Source: Haemonchus contortus
Lineage: Eukaryota > Nematoda > Chromadorea > Rhabditida > Trichostrongylidae
DNA length: 64,000 nt
NCBI GenBank assembly: GCA_000469685.2
Contig: LS997564.1
Coordinates: forward strand, 1,340,001 to 1,404,000
Reading direction: 5' to 3'
Shown here: one piece after another, positions 12,666 through 24,647 of the stretch
Numbering within the stretch: position 1 is the stretch's first letter
Layout: each line of letters starts with the position of its first letter
Program-made: the position numbers and the translations under genes
Notes under the pieces: generated by a model
Seen by the model: only the letters and a program-made list of their open reading frames with translations
The model's database searches: none
What the model was told of the DNA's origin: nothing

Positions 12666-12854
12666 CAGGCCGCCTTTGTCGCGACCCGGTCCCACGGAGC
12701 TGATGTGCATCGGCGGGGAGACCCATGGTCACGCCAGAATGTGGGTATTATGAGGGCCCACACTCCCTCTGGAGGGGTTATTCGCACCGGAATGCCCTAT
12801 GGCCTGCCACTGGGTGTACTATGGGGCCCTAATCCCCTCTCGGCTCCGCTTCAG
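12666..12854 (+). CDS. candidate plus-strand exon, unidentified
   Basis: A GC-rich 63-codon open stretch follows GCTGTTGTAG, a plausible acceptor and also the last in-frame stop. It ends at CTTCAG|GTGAGT, a textbook donor. The peptide includes GGVIRTGMPYGLPLGVLWGP. It lies antisense within an intron of the minus-strand gene. GC content is well above the surroundings, and two segments (near 12735 and 12812) look like diverged repeats of each other. No partner exon or family was recognised, so it may be a repeat fragment. Confidence 0.2.
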
Positions 12855-14248
12855 GTGAGTGCAACGTATGTCACGAACTGAAGACAGATATTCTACGTTA
12901 ATACGTATTGCAAGAATCACACTATTATGGTTATGGACTTTATGACAACAAAACATTACAAAATACTGTTATGCATCGCGAAGAAGGTATAAAAAAGAAG
13001 TAGTTCAAAGTTAAACAAGAAGAGAATGCAAAAATGAATGGTCAGCAAACTTAAGTCAAAGCATAAGATGTAATGAGTACCGCTGGTCCGCCGTGTGGGT
13101 GTTGAAGACTCCAAGTGACAACGTCGTTGTTACTGGCATCGGCTGAAGACGACACGAAGACGACCGCTGGATCCGAGGCACCGTTTAGGACGACAGGATG
13201 GCAGAAGAATGAGAAATAGTGCCAGCGCGGCTCGCTCGATAACTTGCCCGCGCTTCCAGAACGTTCGGCCATTTACGCGTGCTGCGTCGCGGTCCAGCAT
13301 TGGAGCATCCATCCATCGCGGTCGCATGTAATTCGCGACAGTCTTGTTGGTGTAACCTGAGAAAAATGATGCATGAAAACATTTTGTGTGAACCTGAAGA
13401 AGCAATTCGACTGATTTCAAAAATATCTTTGCTGCTGAATTGCTGCTAGAATTAGTTTTCACTATTGCTGATTGTACTCGAGGCGTAGCTGTTACTCTGG
13501 AGTTGGTAAATCTTGCCGGTGGAGGCACTTCTTTGAAGGCATTAGCTAGCGCAGTCACGATCTTGAGGTTAACCCAAAGACGATAAACCAAGTCGAACTA
13601 TAAGTATAGCGTGTAAAAAATATATTAGCTAACTAGCTAACACTAAATGAAACGAACTTGAGAAGAATGCGAAGGAGTTAATCGCGTGAACATAGTTGAA
13701 AACTGGTTGTTGGGGAAATAAAAAGAAGACATTCCACAAGGAAATCTATGCAGTTGATATTTGGCTTGAATACAAACCTCATTTAGTTCCACAGCATTAG
13801 TAAGAGCTGCTTTGGTTGGAGCATTTATCACATTGACATTAATCTGGAAAAGGAAAAATGTCGATAGCATTCCATGTTGCGTAAAGCGCTCAATGTCAAC
13901 TTATCTCTGTACAGTTCAATTACTATTGCAGTCCTCGAATAAAACCCAACGAATTCGTGAGCAGGTTTGAAAAAATAGTAAGGGGAGCATGAAATTGAAA
14001 AAAAGAAGTTTTACACTGAAAATCTATGTCTTCAGTATGGAGGCAGATTGGTCTTCAAAGACACGGAAATGCTCTGTAAATAAATACAACCGATAATATT
14101 AAAACAAAGTATCAAGATTATAAGGGGGGACAAGCAAAAGAAGTAGTTCAACTTCCGTTTTGCACGTGCCCTAGACATGAATTGCGAACAAGGCTCATCT
14201 CAGAGAAGCGCATTCGTTTTTGAAGGCCATGGATGGCCCTTCAAATTA

Positions 14249-15521
14249 TTAGGTCGTGAAGAAAGTTCTTGCGTTTTTGCGCCTCAAACTTCAAATGTAC
14301 ATATCTCTGCTTAAACAAAACTTTATCAATCGAAATAACAACCATTACTATCGACACACTTTTGCTAACCGGGACCAAGTTAGTTTACTCCATTCGCGTA
14401 GAAGTCCGGAGATCTAGAGGCGATGAAATCGTCGAATGCCGTGGCAGCATCACGTTGGGTTTTGAAGCATTTCTCCTTGAAAAAGCCGACGAGATGTTTA
14501 AAGAAATGTTATTCTGTGGGGGCAAGGTCTGGGGAATATGGTGGATGCGGGAGAGTTTCATACCCTTGCTCCATCAATTTTCTCAGGGTAAGTTGTGCGA
14601 CGTGGGGCCGAGCGTTGCCGTGGAGTAGAGTTGGCCCCTTCCTATTCACCAATGCCGGGCTCATGAGCTGGAGTTTTCGATGCATTTCGTTAATTACTGT
14701 TTACTTGACAGGCTGTTACGGTTTCATCCGGATTCATGAAGCTGGGGTGGGTCAGCTCGAGTGTAGACCACCAAACCAGCACCATGACCTTCTTTCCATG
14801 CTGCTTCGGCTTGGGAAAATGTCTTGGGGCTTGATCCTTGTCCAGCCACTGGCCTGATCGTCGTACAGAATCCTTTTCTCATCACACGTCACAATACGGT
14901 CAAGAAATGGATCGTTCCTGTTGCGCAGTGAAGCAAGGCGGAGGCGAGCTCGTAGAGCGGTCTTTCTTGTGCTGAGTCAATTCATGCGGCACCCACTTAT
15001 CAAGCTTCTGCGACTTCCCGATCTCCTGCATGTGGGTGCCAACCATCCTGCTGGAAACACTCAATCTCGAGCCAATATCCGTCAGCGTTGTACGTGGATT
15101 CTCTTCCACTAACGCTCTCAATTGTTCGTTGTCAACGGGCGATGGCCGCCCACTACGCTCATTATCTTCCAGGCTCTCATCGCCGGTACGGAATTTTTTA
15201 AACCACCACTGTGCTGTGCGTTGATTCGTCGTACCTAGATCCAAGTCATCGTTGATATCCCGGTCCGTTTCCGTCGCACTCCTGCCCAATTTGAATTGGA
15301 AAAGAAAAATCGTGCGGATCTGTCGTTTGTCCATGCTGATATCGACCTTCTAAAAAACCCCAGGAATCACTCCAGGGCAAAACCGATTACCTATTTGGAT
15401 AGAGCAAGAAATGCGCTTCAGGATGGTATAAAACTTGCAAAAACTCTAACAGCAAATAACACCGCGGCGAGCATTTGAAAATTGGGTGTCAAAAAACGCA
15501 AGAACTTTCTTCACGACCTAA
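14249..15521 (-). mobile_element. full-length mariner element, dead copy
   Basis: Perfect terminal inverted repeats of about 31 bases begin TTAGGTCGTGAAGAAAGTTC at 14249 and end with the complement at 15521. The element is flanked by TA (14247-14248 and 15522-15523), the mariner target duplication. Length is 1273 bases, the usual size for an intact mariner. The transposase on the minus strand is broken. It lies between the broken minus-strand gene and the SDR gene. Near-perfect ends suggest a fairly recent insertion. Confidence 0.95.
14420..15334 (-). pseudogene. mariner transposase pseudogene
   Basis: The open frame starts MDKRQIRTIFLFQFKLGRSA at 15334. Its two DNA-binding helix-turn-helix units include ERTAQWWFKKF-type and ERSGRPS blocks, ending KLDKWVPHELT. 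This matches mariner transposases of the SETMAR type. After HELTQHKKDR (near 14950) the frame shifts. DPFLDRIVTCDEKRILYDD, with the first catalytic Asp, appears in another frame, and then it shifts again near the WW-STLELTHPSFMNPDETV block. TAA, TAG and TGA codons follow, before a recognisable C-terminal GEMLQNPT-like end near 14420. No functional transposase can be made from this copy. Confidence 0.9.
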
Positions 15522-16324
15522 TAGCTTACTGGGCTCTAACCACATTTTTTACTTTCTCTATTGGCATTGCCAATTCAGGAATTTTCTAGTCGCTCTCAAT
15601 CCGAAGTATGTGTGACCGCGTTGGCCGGGTAAGACATGGAATCAAATTCAAATAAGTACAATTTGTAAATACCGACCTGCCGCACATGCTTGGTGCATTC
15701 GATTTATCTTGTCTTCTATCTCTCGCCCAATGATGATTTGGTAGTTTCGCTAGACAGCGTTCGATTCCCAAATATTACTTCTGCCGTTTTACAGTTTGAT
15801 TTGCTTTTTGAAGAAATTGCAGGTTTGTTTTCAATTCGACGCATTTTTGAACACACTCCTTCGTCCTAAAGATCAATTCTCACTGACTGATGAGGCATAT
15901 GCGCAGTAGTGTTCATCGATACGTACTACTATTGCTTAATCTATCTGTACACATCTGTCACAATTATGCGACCATGAGTAATCCTACACTTCCTGGTTGT
16001 AGTCCATTCAATACTCAACATCTCAAACTGGGTTAGCAGCTCGTACCCTCTCGATCCAAGTGGGAGTTCGAGCAAGCAAGTACCTTAGCCTCAACTAACC
16101 AGTTGAAATAAACTACAATGTAAGGTCTTTTCAATCAGCCTGAAACACTCTTATGAAACAAATGTAAACAAACAACTGGTGTATATAAGAGTGCCTATAG
16201 AAAATAGAAAGTTCCAGAAACGCTCTACTGACCACATCGTGCTACTGAACGAAGGAGATGTACAAAAAAGGAAAGATGAAGAAAAAGAAGAGAAAGAGGA
16301 TATCCAGGAAAGCAGTGGACATAC

Positions 16325-16432
16325 ATAACAGTACTTGTTATGCAGCTCCACTCCTCCTTCTAATGATAACCCGATAATTGCGACTGCGATTATGGCGGGA
16401 ATGGAGATCATCAGTGGGAGGGTCATGATCAA
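16325..16432 (-). CDS. candidate signal-peptide exon
   Basis: The frame starts ATG at 16432, runs 36 codons and ends at TGTTAT|GTATGT, a good phase-0 donor. The product is MIMTLPLMISIPAIIAVAII, then GLSLEGGVELHNKYCY: a hydrophobic leader followed by a Cys. This suits the first exon of a secreted or Ly6/activin-receptor-type surface protein. I found no matching downstream exon between 15600 and 16300. Reading through the donor gives only low-complexity S/F residues. Treat it as a hint. Confidence 0.2.
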
Positions 16433-17617
16433 TTGCTCTCGATGACTAGAAGAGGATCTTACCGAACTGGTTTACATAGACCTTAGAATGCCTGCTGTGA
16501 ATCTCAGTAATGGGGTTTATAACCTGAACATCTTAATCACCGCAGTCACTGAACACTCAGAAAAAATCAGTCTGTTAGTTATCACATTGTCTGTCAAAGG
16601 ATATTGTGCAATATTGGCAAATTGCCAAGAATCCACTACAGAAGACTACAATACAGAAGACAAGCGCTTTAGTTTCAGAGAACAATGATTTGTGACACAG
16701 ATTCTGAAGTCAAAGTACCACAGGAGGATACTGAGAAGACACAGTGGTAGAGCCAAAGTCCCAAGGATCGCCTTGTCGAATCGAAAGCAGCCAAAACACT
16801 GAATATCAAATCTAATGATCTCACCGCCTTGTTTACTAATCGGTGAACTCGTCCATCGACTCTTCGCTTCAGGTTTCATCACTAATTCCCAGCTATTCGA
16901 GTAAGATAACAATGTAGTTAAATCTTTAATGTTGCCCTACTTCTCCACTTTAGTCATTACCGCTTTTTGTCTTCGTTAGAATCTTTCAATAGACTGCTAG
17001 TAGATTTGGATGTTCCAACCAACACCATCAATAAATGCCTATTCAAAATTCAAAGGTTTTTTCTTTAAATAAATGTTTTATCCATAGTTTTGAAATAATG
17101 AATTACAGCGGTAAAGCATATAAACAAAATAAATCACTTAGAATGACAACGGGCTGGTTGTCTGCAGAGCTTGCTAATACGGAAGTGAAAATAAAATGAG
17201 ATGATGCTTAATGAGAGATAAAGATAATGAGATGACAAATGTAAAATATGTTCATTCGGCTTTTCGAGGGATTGATATGAGTACAATAAAGGGCGAATAT
17301 GTTTGCTATAAGTTATGTCATAAGGTCCTTTCGCAGGCCAGAAGGAGGGTCTGTGACGGGCCTCAAAAATGCATCTACTCGCTTCATTTGGCTACGGAAT
17401 TAAAACAAATTTGTTTTTTGGAAGGATGAATAAGTTTTGGCATTCATAGAAAGTACAAAGGAAGGATACAATACAAAGGAAATGTAGCCATTTTACAATG
17501 GTAACATGCTAGAGAGGCTTTCTTTGATTGCCATGCACGTGGTCACCGAGACAGCGGCAGTAATAAGCAATGAGGGTTTCTTTGGAGGTTACTAATTGGC
17601 CTTGGTTGAGATTATTC

Positions 17618-20600
17618 CTAAATGTTGTATTTGTCTGGTACTCCATTGTAGCCAGAACGTTTTTTGACAATTCCTCTTTCAATCAGGGAATATCCCATTT
17701 CTATCATTGCCACGGCTGGATCGTTGAATTCCATACCGAGCAAACGTTTCGCCTGAAATGACACATTTTTTTAAAGAAATCATTTTCTTTCAGAAAAACC
17801 GACTTTTGAGTTGTCAAAGCGAATCGTGTGGCCGACACGATTCATACAGGCGGCAGCTTCCTTGTCGAAAAACGAGTACAACCAGAGCACAAAGTACGGT
17901 GCTTGGTAACGAGGTATCCAGAACCCTGAAAAATGGTCAGATGTAATTTTATGGGGTCGATCTGTTACGAAATTATCATTACACTTGAATAGACAAAGAC
18001 TCTTGCTCATTACAGCTGTGAACGAACTGTTAGGTTCAGATATTCGCGAACGTAAATGAAAGTGGATCCTAAGAATCTCAAAAGAGGGCTGATCAGTTCC
18101 CCACCTTGTACTTCGTTTTTTTTTGTCAACTGGGAAGAAAATCCGAATCTCATAGGAAACATTTTGACATGACCATCTTCACGAAAGCCAATAATATAAG
18201 ATGCGTATAACCAAGAGGATCAGTTATGCAAGTCATTTAACATTTCACAGTTCTGAATTCAACAACTCGAAAGGATAATATGATTATAGTAGATACGATT
18301 ATGATCAATAAAAGTCAGTCTCAGTCTTTACTAAGCTGTCAACCCTGGCTCTCGAAGTTGGAAAAGGTGGCGGTTCCTGCTGGGAAGCCCGTCCAGATAC
18401 CCCTCGTCCTTGACCTATCATGAATTCAGTAACACGACCAGCTTGTCGTAAAAATGCCAAAGTGCTCGGATTATCCCATACATTATATGACGCTAAATGA
18501 CCGATGGGTTGAGCTGGCTCGTGCGATATTTGACCCCTTCTACTACCCCCCGCTCACTCACCAACAAGTATGTTATAGATACCTACGCTCTTATGATATT
18601 GGTCTGATTCCGTTTTATGGGTTCTAATAGCACATAAGAAAAAGAGCAACTATACGGGACTACGATCGGCATCAAATTGTAAGTGGAAGACGCTCAAACA
18701 TACCAGCTCCCTCTACGTTCAGAACTTAATAAAGAATAAAGAGCCGTTTCTGCATTCGCAAAGAAATCATCACATCTCACCTTGACGTCTGAATTCTTTT
18801 CCCAAGATTTGTGCGATATCTCGGAACCAAAATGATGGTTGACTCGTGATCTGCAAATGCTCATATACAAATTATTCTTGTTCAAACAGTACTACACTAA
18901 CTTCCGACGAATCTCTCTACACTAACCAAAATTCGTTCTCCATCGCTCTCTGGGCACTGTAAGGCTAGCAAATGTGCCTTGGCTACATCGCGAACGTCTA
19001 CACATGCTAAATTCAGTTCAGGAACGGCCGGCATCTCATGGTTGAGGAATCGCCGCATCAGCTGAAACCATTTGCCTTAGGGTGGGTGTAGTCCACTTTG
19101 CAGGTATATTCATGGCTTTCATCAATGGCTATTTATTCGCTATAACTTTCGAAAAAAGGAACCTTCTTCTCAAAAACGTGCCTAATATTTCTCAAAACAC
19201 CAAAACACACAAATGAAAATAAGCCTCGTTTATAGACTAGTGCACAAGCGTGCAGGTGCAACGCGGCGAGAGACGGGAAGTAGGAACGGTTTTGTGTAAT
19301 CGATCCGCCGCACGCGGCTGTCGCGGACCACTTGCCTCGCTATGACAGTTTGAGCGTTCTTCACACAGCTCAATCGCTATGAAATTATTACTTTTGGCAT
19401 GATCTCACTGTTAGTTCTTTTGTTCCTGTATTTTCTACTTGTTGCTGCATTCTCCTACATTCCTTCGCGATGCCGCGACGCGACAATATCGTTCCTACTG
19501 CACCACACCCCAACGCGGCAGACTTGTGCAAGCACCCCAGGACACAAATTTAAATTTCTGATTAGGGGGAAAGTACCAAAGTAGATGGTAACACAGGAAC
19601 ACCAAAATATTGGATACAAGCACCTTGCGAAATATCGCCAATCATAAATAATCGCAAAATTTCGCTTTAAATGTACGAGCATGAATTTGATTGTTTTGCT
19701 AACCTTCCCAAAAACAGGGTACTCACCGATACACTGGCGCCTTCTTCATCAATTATAAGAGGACCAAGGACCAACGTCGGATTCAAGCACGTCAATTTAA
19801 ATCTGAAAGCATATTCGTGCCTTTTATTCAAATAGGAATGAATGATGAATGAAGAAACTGCTAACGTTTACTATTAGTTTGAGTTTTTGTATGCAAAATT
19901 GGCTTTTAGTGACGACTATATGCATATCGCGGGTGGGTAAGCTGAGGTAGAGTAGTGTTAAGCGGCAATTCTACCACTCGTACGCCCCAAGTCTAAAACC
20001 AGAGATCAATAGCAAACACTCCGGGTTTGGCTAGCTGATCTGGGTGGCCAAAAGCATTGTTTCAGAGGAAGAATCTCACATTGAAACCGAATAGTATCGA
20101 ATGCATAAGCGCTTGTCAAAAAGATTGACTAATGCTTAAAACTTCATCCTTTATTTAATTGAGGTGTGGAAGGTGAGTAGACAGATCAAACTATGATTTG
20201 ATTCAGTGCTTTTGTCTTTCCAAACCAGGCTACTGCTCACATCGATCTCGGAAAGCTCGGAAAGTAAAACCTAGTTAAGCTGCTAATGCGATGGTTGTGA
20301 GCATCTCTCCGACATCTATAACGGACGGCTGCAATCTTCAAAAAGAAAATCTGTGTTAAGCCTACTACCACCACGAGATACCTCTGACGCCTTCATGAAG
20401 ATAAAACGTACTTGTTGCCATCCTTGATGCTGTTCACGAAATTCCATGCAGCCTTTTCAGCTAGTGTCTTACTTTTTGCATAGTAATCCACCAATGGACT
20501 GGAGACGTTTGTCCATGAAGTCTCATCGAACACTCGATTTTGTGGATGTCCTTCTGGAATTTCGTATACCTGACCTCAAAAGTAGCATGTCGGTTCTTAT

Positions 20601-23505
20601 CCATTTGATTAATTTTTCAAAATCACCACATTTGAAACATTTCTGACCCTTTTCATAAAGAAGCATAGTTAGTTCTATCAGCGAAAAGCAATTATTTATA
20701 AGGGTTTTTAGGACCGTCTTTATGGTTAAAAGGTATTTACAAGACCACGTTGATTAATAGACATGCAAGCTCAAAAACAAACCATTAACAGCTGCGCAAC
20801 TGCTTGTCAGAACAACTTTCTTCACGCTTGGCTCCTTAGCAACGGCTCTGAGAACGTTAAGAGTTCCGGTGACAGCAGTGTCCACGCAGCTGGCATCAGC
20901 AACTATTGGGAACGGCGACGCAATATGAAGAACGTAGTCACAGCCGCTCACTGCACTGAAAGGAAACAGTCTGGCGAGCAAGCATTCTGAAGCCCGAAGG
21001 TTGTTAGCTGAGAAATCCGACAAGGCAAAAGAAGAAGAGTCGCGTTTGTAGAAGGCAAACCAAAAATACACGAACACTTGAATCCCTGGGCAAAAGTCGT
21101 ATTTGTAAGGTGAATAGCTTAACTATGATGCTTTCCATTTTGACGCCTTAAAGAACACCTCAGGAAGCGACAATTCGTGGGCTTAGAATCCTAGAAACCT
21201 TAGAAAAACCTTAGAAAATTAACAGAAGAGAGTCCTCAAGACAATCACATCCTCATAGGACACGACTCGATGAAACCTCGTGGCCAGTGTAAACTCGCAG
21301 GAATAACCAAGATATCAGATCACTAAGCTACTCTCAAATTAGCTGACGGTCAAACACTAACACGCCCCGTAAACCCTTTATATCCACTGGAAAGACCACC
21401 ACCTGAAAAGGACATAGAAAAGATAGCGGAGAGAGTACAATGCCAAGAAAGAATACTTCGAAGCAACAAGTTCCCAGATAGATATCTCGACGAACACTTC
21501 CCATGGTAACGAGAATTCTCAAAAGGAATGTCGTCTAACCCTTCTACACATCACATCAAAGAATAATCAAAGAACCAAGAACGTTTTTTTCATATCAGCC
21601 AGCTACTACTGAAGATATGGAACTCAACCAGTAGGCAACATTTTTTGGATGGTAGCGTTACTGCCGCTCATTGAATTTATCGCCAACATAAGTATGTAGA
21701 GGGAGAACCCACCTAGAGTGAAGACCACCCATAGTGTGAGGTTCAGTCATTGGGTGTTCTCCAAATAAATGAACCACGCGAGTTGGAAACCGTGCCATCC
21801 AAGTCGCGAGTGCTGGCCAGCTATGTAGTTTTCTTCTATTCCGCCACGTAAATGTTCTCCTGTGCCTCTTTTTGAGGTGATTACTTACTACATACTACAT
21901 GCTGTGTACTCAGTAAACTTTTACAGCTATCCGCTGCAACAGGTGTCTCGAAACGAGAACCTCTCATCTGGACAGTAGTGGCGGGCGAGGTGAAGTGGAG
22001 AAATAATCAACAAGGAAACAATTAGGAACAGGAACACGGTCTGGGTGGCAGAGACCTGGAAGATTGTGCTTAGTCCGTCATTACCTTGTGGAAACCAGTA
22101 TCAGTAAGGAGTTTCTCGTATGTCAAACTGGATCAGTGGAAGCCCTTGTTCCCCGCACAGGAAGACGGTCTGGATTGAAGAGGTTGAGTAGCTTCAAGTG
22201 GTTCTAGTAATTTCATTACGAACAAAGACCTCCGGACTCTATCTTGTTGAGGAGATCTTGAGCAAAACCCTTGATGTTTATTGCAGCCAGTTTCCGACAA
22301 TGTTATGGGCTTCGATTATGAGGTGATTTTTAATGGGACTACTGATAGGGTGAAGAGGTTGTTTGTTAAACCCGCATGAAAGTACTGAAAACAAAAAAAA
22401 ATCTTCACGGGTAGAAATTCGATCCCAAGAACCATCGCAGGTCATGGTGAAAATTCAGTTAACGAAATGAACAGATGAAAAAACTCAAACGACAAAGCAC
22501 TCCAATATTTCAACTTAATAGTTAAAAAATAGAAAAATGGGAATCAGAAATTGAAGTTATGGGTATTCACAGAGAAGACAGAGTAGACATGAATAATGAA
22601 TTAGGAGAGGAAGAATTCCCCGCAGGAGCACATTACAGTAGATCAATCGTTGATCCTGGAAAGATTGCCAGTTCTCGGGAAAAATCGATTTCCATTCGAT
22701 CAATTCAAGTGCGAGCACCCATGTCCTTTAAAGGTCAATATTTCGAGCCTCAAAGATTCCTGATACCATCTTTCTTTTTTTGATGTTCAAGTACAGGTAA
22801 TGTCCGTAGCGCGAATGTATGACCTGGGTAGGTAATCTGTTGAGTTATCTACCGTAGAGTTATAATGTGAAAAGGGCAAGGTGCCAAAAATGATCAGTGT
22901 CCAATGAGGCGGAAGGATGTAATAATGAAATGAGAGGATGAACTCAACAGTAAATCGAAGTGTATAGAGTAAGTCACCTACTAATTTTTGTACCTACAAA
23001 CTTACTTGCTATAAGTTCTTTTGAAAGACACACGATACAGCAAAATTGTTAAAGTAGAACAAGAAATAATCGAATAGGGTCTTGAACGACATGCCAGCAG
23101 CGGGAGAAGTGGCTGAAATACCTCGCGCAGCGAGACAACTAGCTAAGAATTGTCGCGCGTCATAACCGTGGTTATTATTTCAGAAAATGAGGGTGTTATG
23201 CACGCAAAGTAAAAAGGATACAGTAAATTCACCTTTTCCAGCAATCTTCCTTTAGCAAGTCTGCTTCCACAAGTTCAAGGCGATCTCCTCGTTGAAGATT
23301 CTTGATTGGCGCGACCTGAAGAAAAATTTGTTTAGTTTTTTTTTCACTCATTTTTCCGTGACTGTCACGGTTCAGACTTGGAGCTTTCTCACCTTTTTCT
23401 CATTCTTCAGACTTCTTACAGTACCTCGCACTCGGTATCCGCCATTGAGTAACATTCGCACGCAGTGAGAGGCGATATATCCAGAGGCGCCGGTCACAAG
23501 AACCA
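17618..23505 (-). CDS. dihydroflavonol-reductase-like extended SDR
   Basis: An NAD(P)-dependent oxidoreductase of the extended SDR (DFR/3beta-HSD-like) superfamily; the substrate cannot be read from sequence. Exons: 23505-23393, 23315-23233, 20955-20783, 20574-20412, 19802-19727, 19061-18927, 18850-18781, 17925-17804 and 17752-17618 (TAG). All phases agree, giving 356 residues plus a short missing N terminus. The first visible exon starts mid-codon with [15 protein letters not shown], the Rossmann GxxGxxA nucleotide loop. Later come [23 protein letters not shown] with the catalytic Ser, and YYAKSK, the YxxxK pair. [29 protein letters not shown] and [14 protein letters not shown] are family signatures. 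Length is normal. The coding part of exon 1 lies upstream of 23505 and was not found; it needs only a few codons. Intron 19062-19726 holds a MITE-like repeat. Confidence 0.9.
19279..19500. mobile_element. small MITE-like repeat (GTAGGAACG family), copy 2
   Basis: It is closely similar to 12091-12324. It begins AGTAGGAACGGTTTTG and ends GTTCCTACTG, with the shared CACGCGGCTGTCGCGGA and TTCTACTTGTTGCTGC segments. It sits in the SDR intron between the exons at 19727 and 19061. A third, partial copy is at about 42850-42960. Confidence 0.6.
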
Positions 23506-24179
23506 CTGAATAAAGTCAGCTCGGTAATTCCTCAAAGGACAACACTTTGATCGTATTTCTTTCACATGAGGTGTTCCTCAAAAACGGTCGTTTTCACGTC
23601 CTCCGTTTGGGGCTATTTCGAAGATACCTATTTCGAAAGAATATTCAGGCTTCCCGGAATCCTATCCAGACTTGATTGTGCCTGAGCAAATCAATAGTCT
23701 TTTGGGTAGATCATTGGAAATGGCAATCAAGTGTACGGAGGGATGAAGAAACGTGGCCTCGTCTTTTCGTGAGTCATCTCTTCCCTCGAAGAGAAAACTA
23801 TTTGTGGGAGAGTTTGGGCATGGTTTAGAGGCCTTAATCAATCAGCAGAGGCAACGAGCCAAAAGAAGTCATTGAAATTATGTGACATAGCCTGGTTAAT
23901 CGCGGTTTAGAACGCACGCTTATATTTTGAAAGTACGACCGTCTGCTGCTGCGGGCATAAACCAAGGTTACCAACCCACACTTCAAAGATTCATCTTATT
24001 TGAGTAATGGAATAAATATTGAAAACAGAATTAACTCCTTGGCGTCGAAAAATTGTTTACAAAGAAGATATTCTTACCAACACTGGGTCTTTACCTTATT
24101 ATCAGTCACTATTATTAGTTATACGACCTCTAATTGTAAGAAGGTTGTTCTGCAATGCTCATCAACTACCTCAAAAAAA

Positions 24180-24647
24180 TCATGGTCCCGGCGAAATGGT
24201 AGAGTGCTCGCGACTCGAAGCACCAACCAATGATAGAAACGCGGGTAGCTCTCCGGGCATATCTGAATGGTTGCCCGCATGGCATTTGAAGGCACAGTTC
24301 ACGATAGAAACGGTTTCTGGGATTTCCCCATAGGATGAATTTGAGGTCCCCTCTTGTACAATATCTGACGCTATCTTGTCGGAAAATGGCATAGTTAGGG
24401 CGCTATAAAGGCTCAAAGATTGGCCCGTGTGTATCCTTGGACGAATTTCACCTGCGTTGTAGAACCTCCACCAATCACAAGAGATCCCAGTAGGGAGTTC
24501 AAACAGCTTGCCATGACCCATGGCGATGGTGAAAGACAGTTCTGTACAGTTCTGTCTTGATGTAGTCAGCTCTTGTTCAATTGCGATAACTGAAGTCTTG
24601 TCCGTACATCTATTCCATGTTATTTCCGTCATGGCAATCTCGTCCAA
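24180..24647 (-). CDS. uncharacterised 155-codon reading frame
   Basis: One of the longest uninterrupted frames in the window (ATG at 24647). It has a run of Cys-containing segments such as ISCDWWRFYNAGEIRPRI and IVNCAFKCHAGNHSDM. I do not recognise the family. No TATA, splice or polyadenylation context supports expression. It could be a fragment of a mobile-element protein, an unspliced exon, or chance. It lies about 700 bases upstream of the first recognised SDR exon. Confidence 0.2.
   Translation of the reverse strand: MDEIAMTEITWNRCTDKTSVIAIEQELTTSRQNCTELSFTIAMGHGKLFELPTGISCDWWRFYNAGEIRPRIHTGQSLSLYSALTMPFSDKIASDIVQEGTSNSSYGEIPETVSIVNCAFKCHAGNHSDMPGELPAFLSLVGASSREHSTISPGP

Larger units (their letters stand above)
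10562..13843 (-). pseudogene. E/P-rich, possibly WD40-type gene with broken frames
   Basis: Well-formed exons: 13843-13778, 13597-13394, 13356-13081, 11888-11681 and 11382-11167, then an E/P-rich stretch 10980-10562. The first three are phase 0 at all borders. The 13356-13081 segment has DRDGWMLQCW and, about 50 residues later, VFVSSSADASNNDVVTWSL. These resemble consecutive WD40 blades and are faintly like the EDC4/Ge-1 region LITGADQNRELKMW; that link is tentative. An in-frame TAA (13273-13275) lies between the two blades. The next exons are A/P-rich (LPAPEKVKEPAPTPVEPTPP; VIPPTPEPRSQ), and the 11888 and 11382 exons join in phase. The 10.6-10.9 kb stretch changes frame twice while keeping the same E/P/S composition. 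Upstream exons beyond 13843 were not found, and a mariner lies 400 bases further up. It is either a decaying gene or an intact gene with assembly indels. Confidence 0.4.

Noticed and set aside
13130..13591. 153-codon single frame through two exons and the intron between
   Set aside because: Exon borders with consensus sites at 13394 and 13356 split it, and the WD40-like blades lie in another frame. Its second half (GYTNKTVANYM...) would need a phase-1 junction that exon 13597-13394 does not offer.
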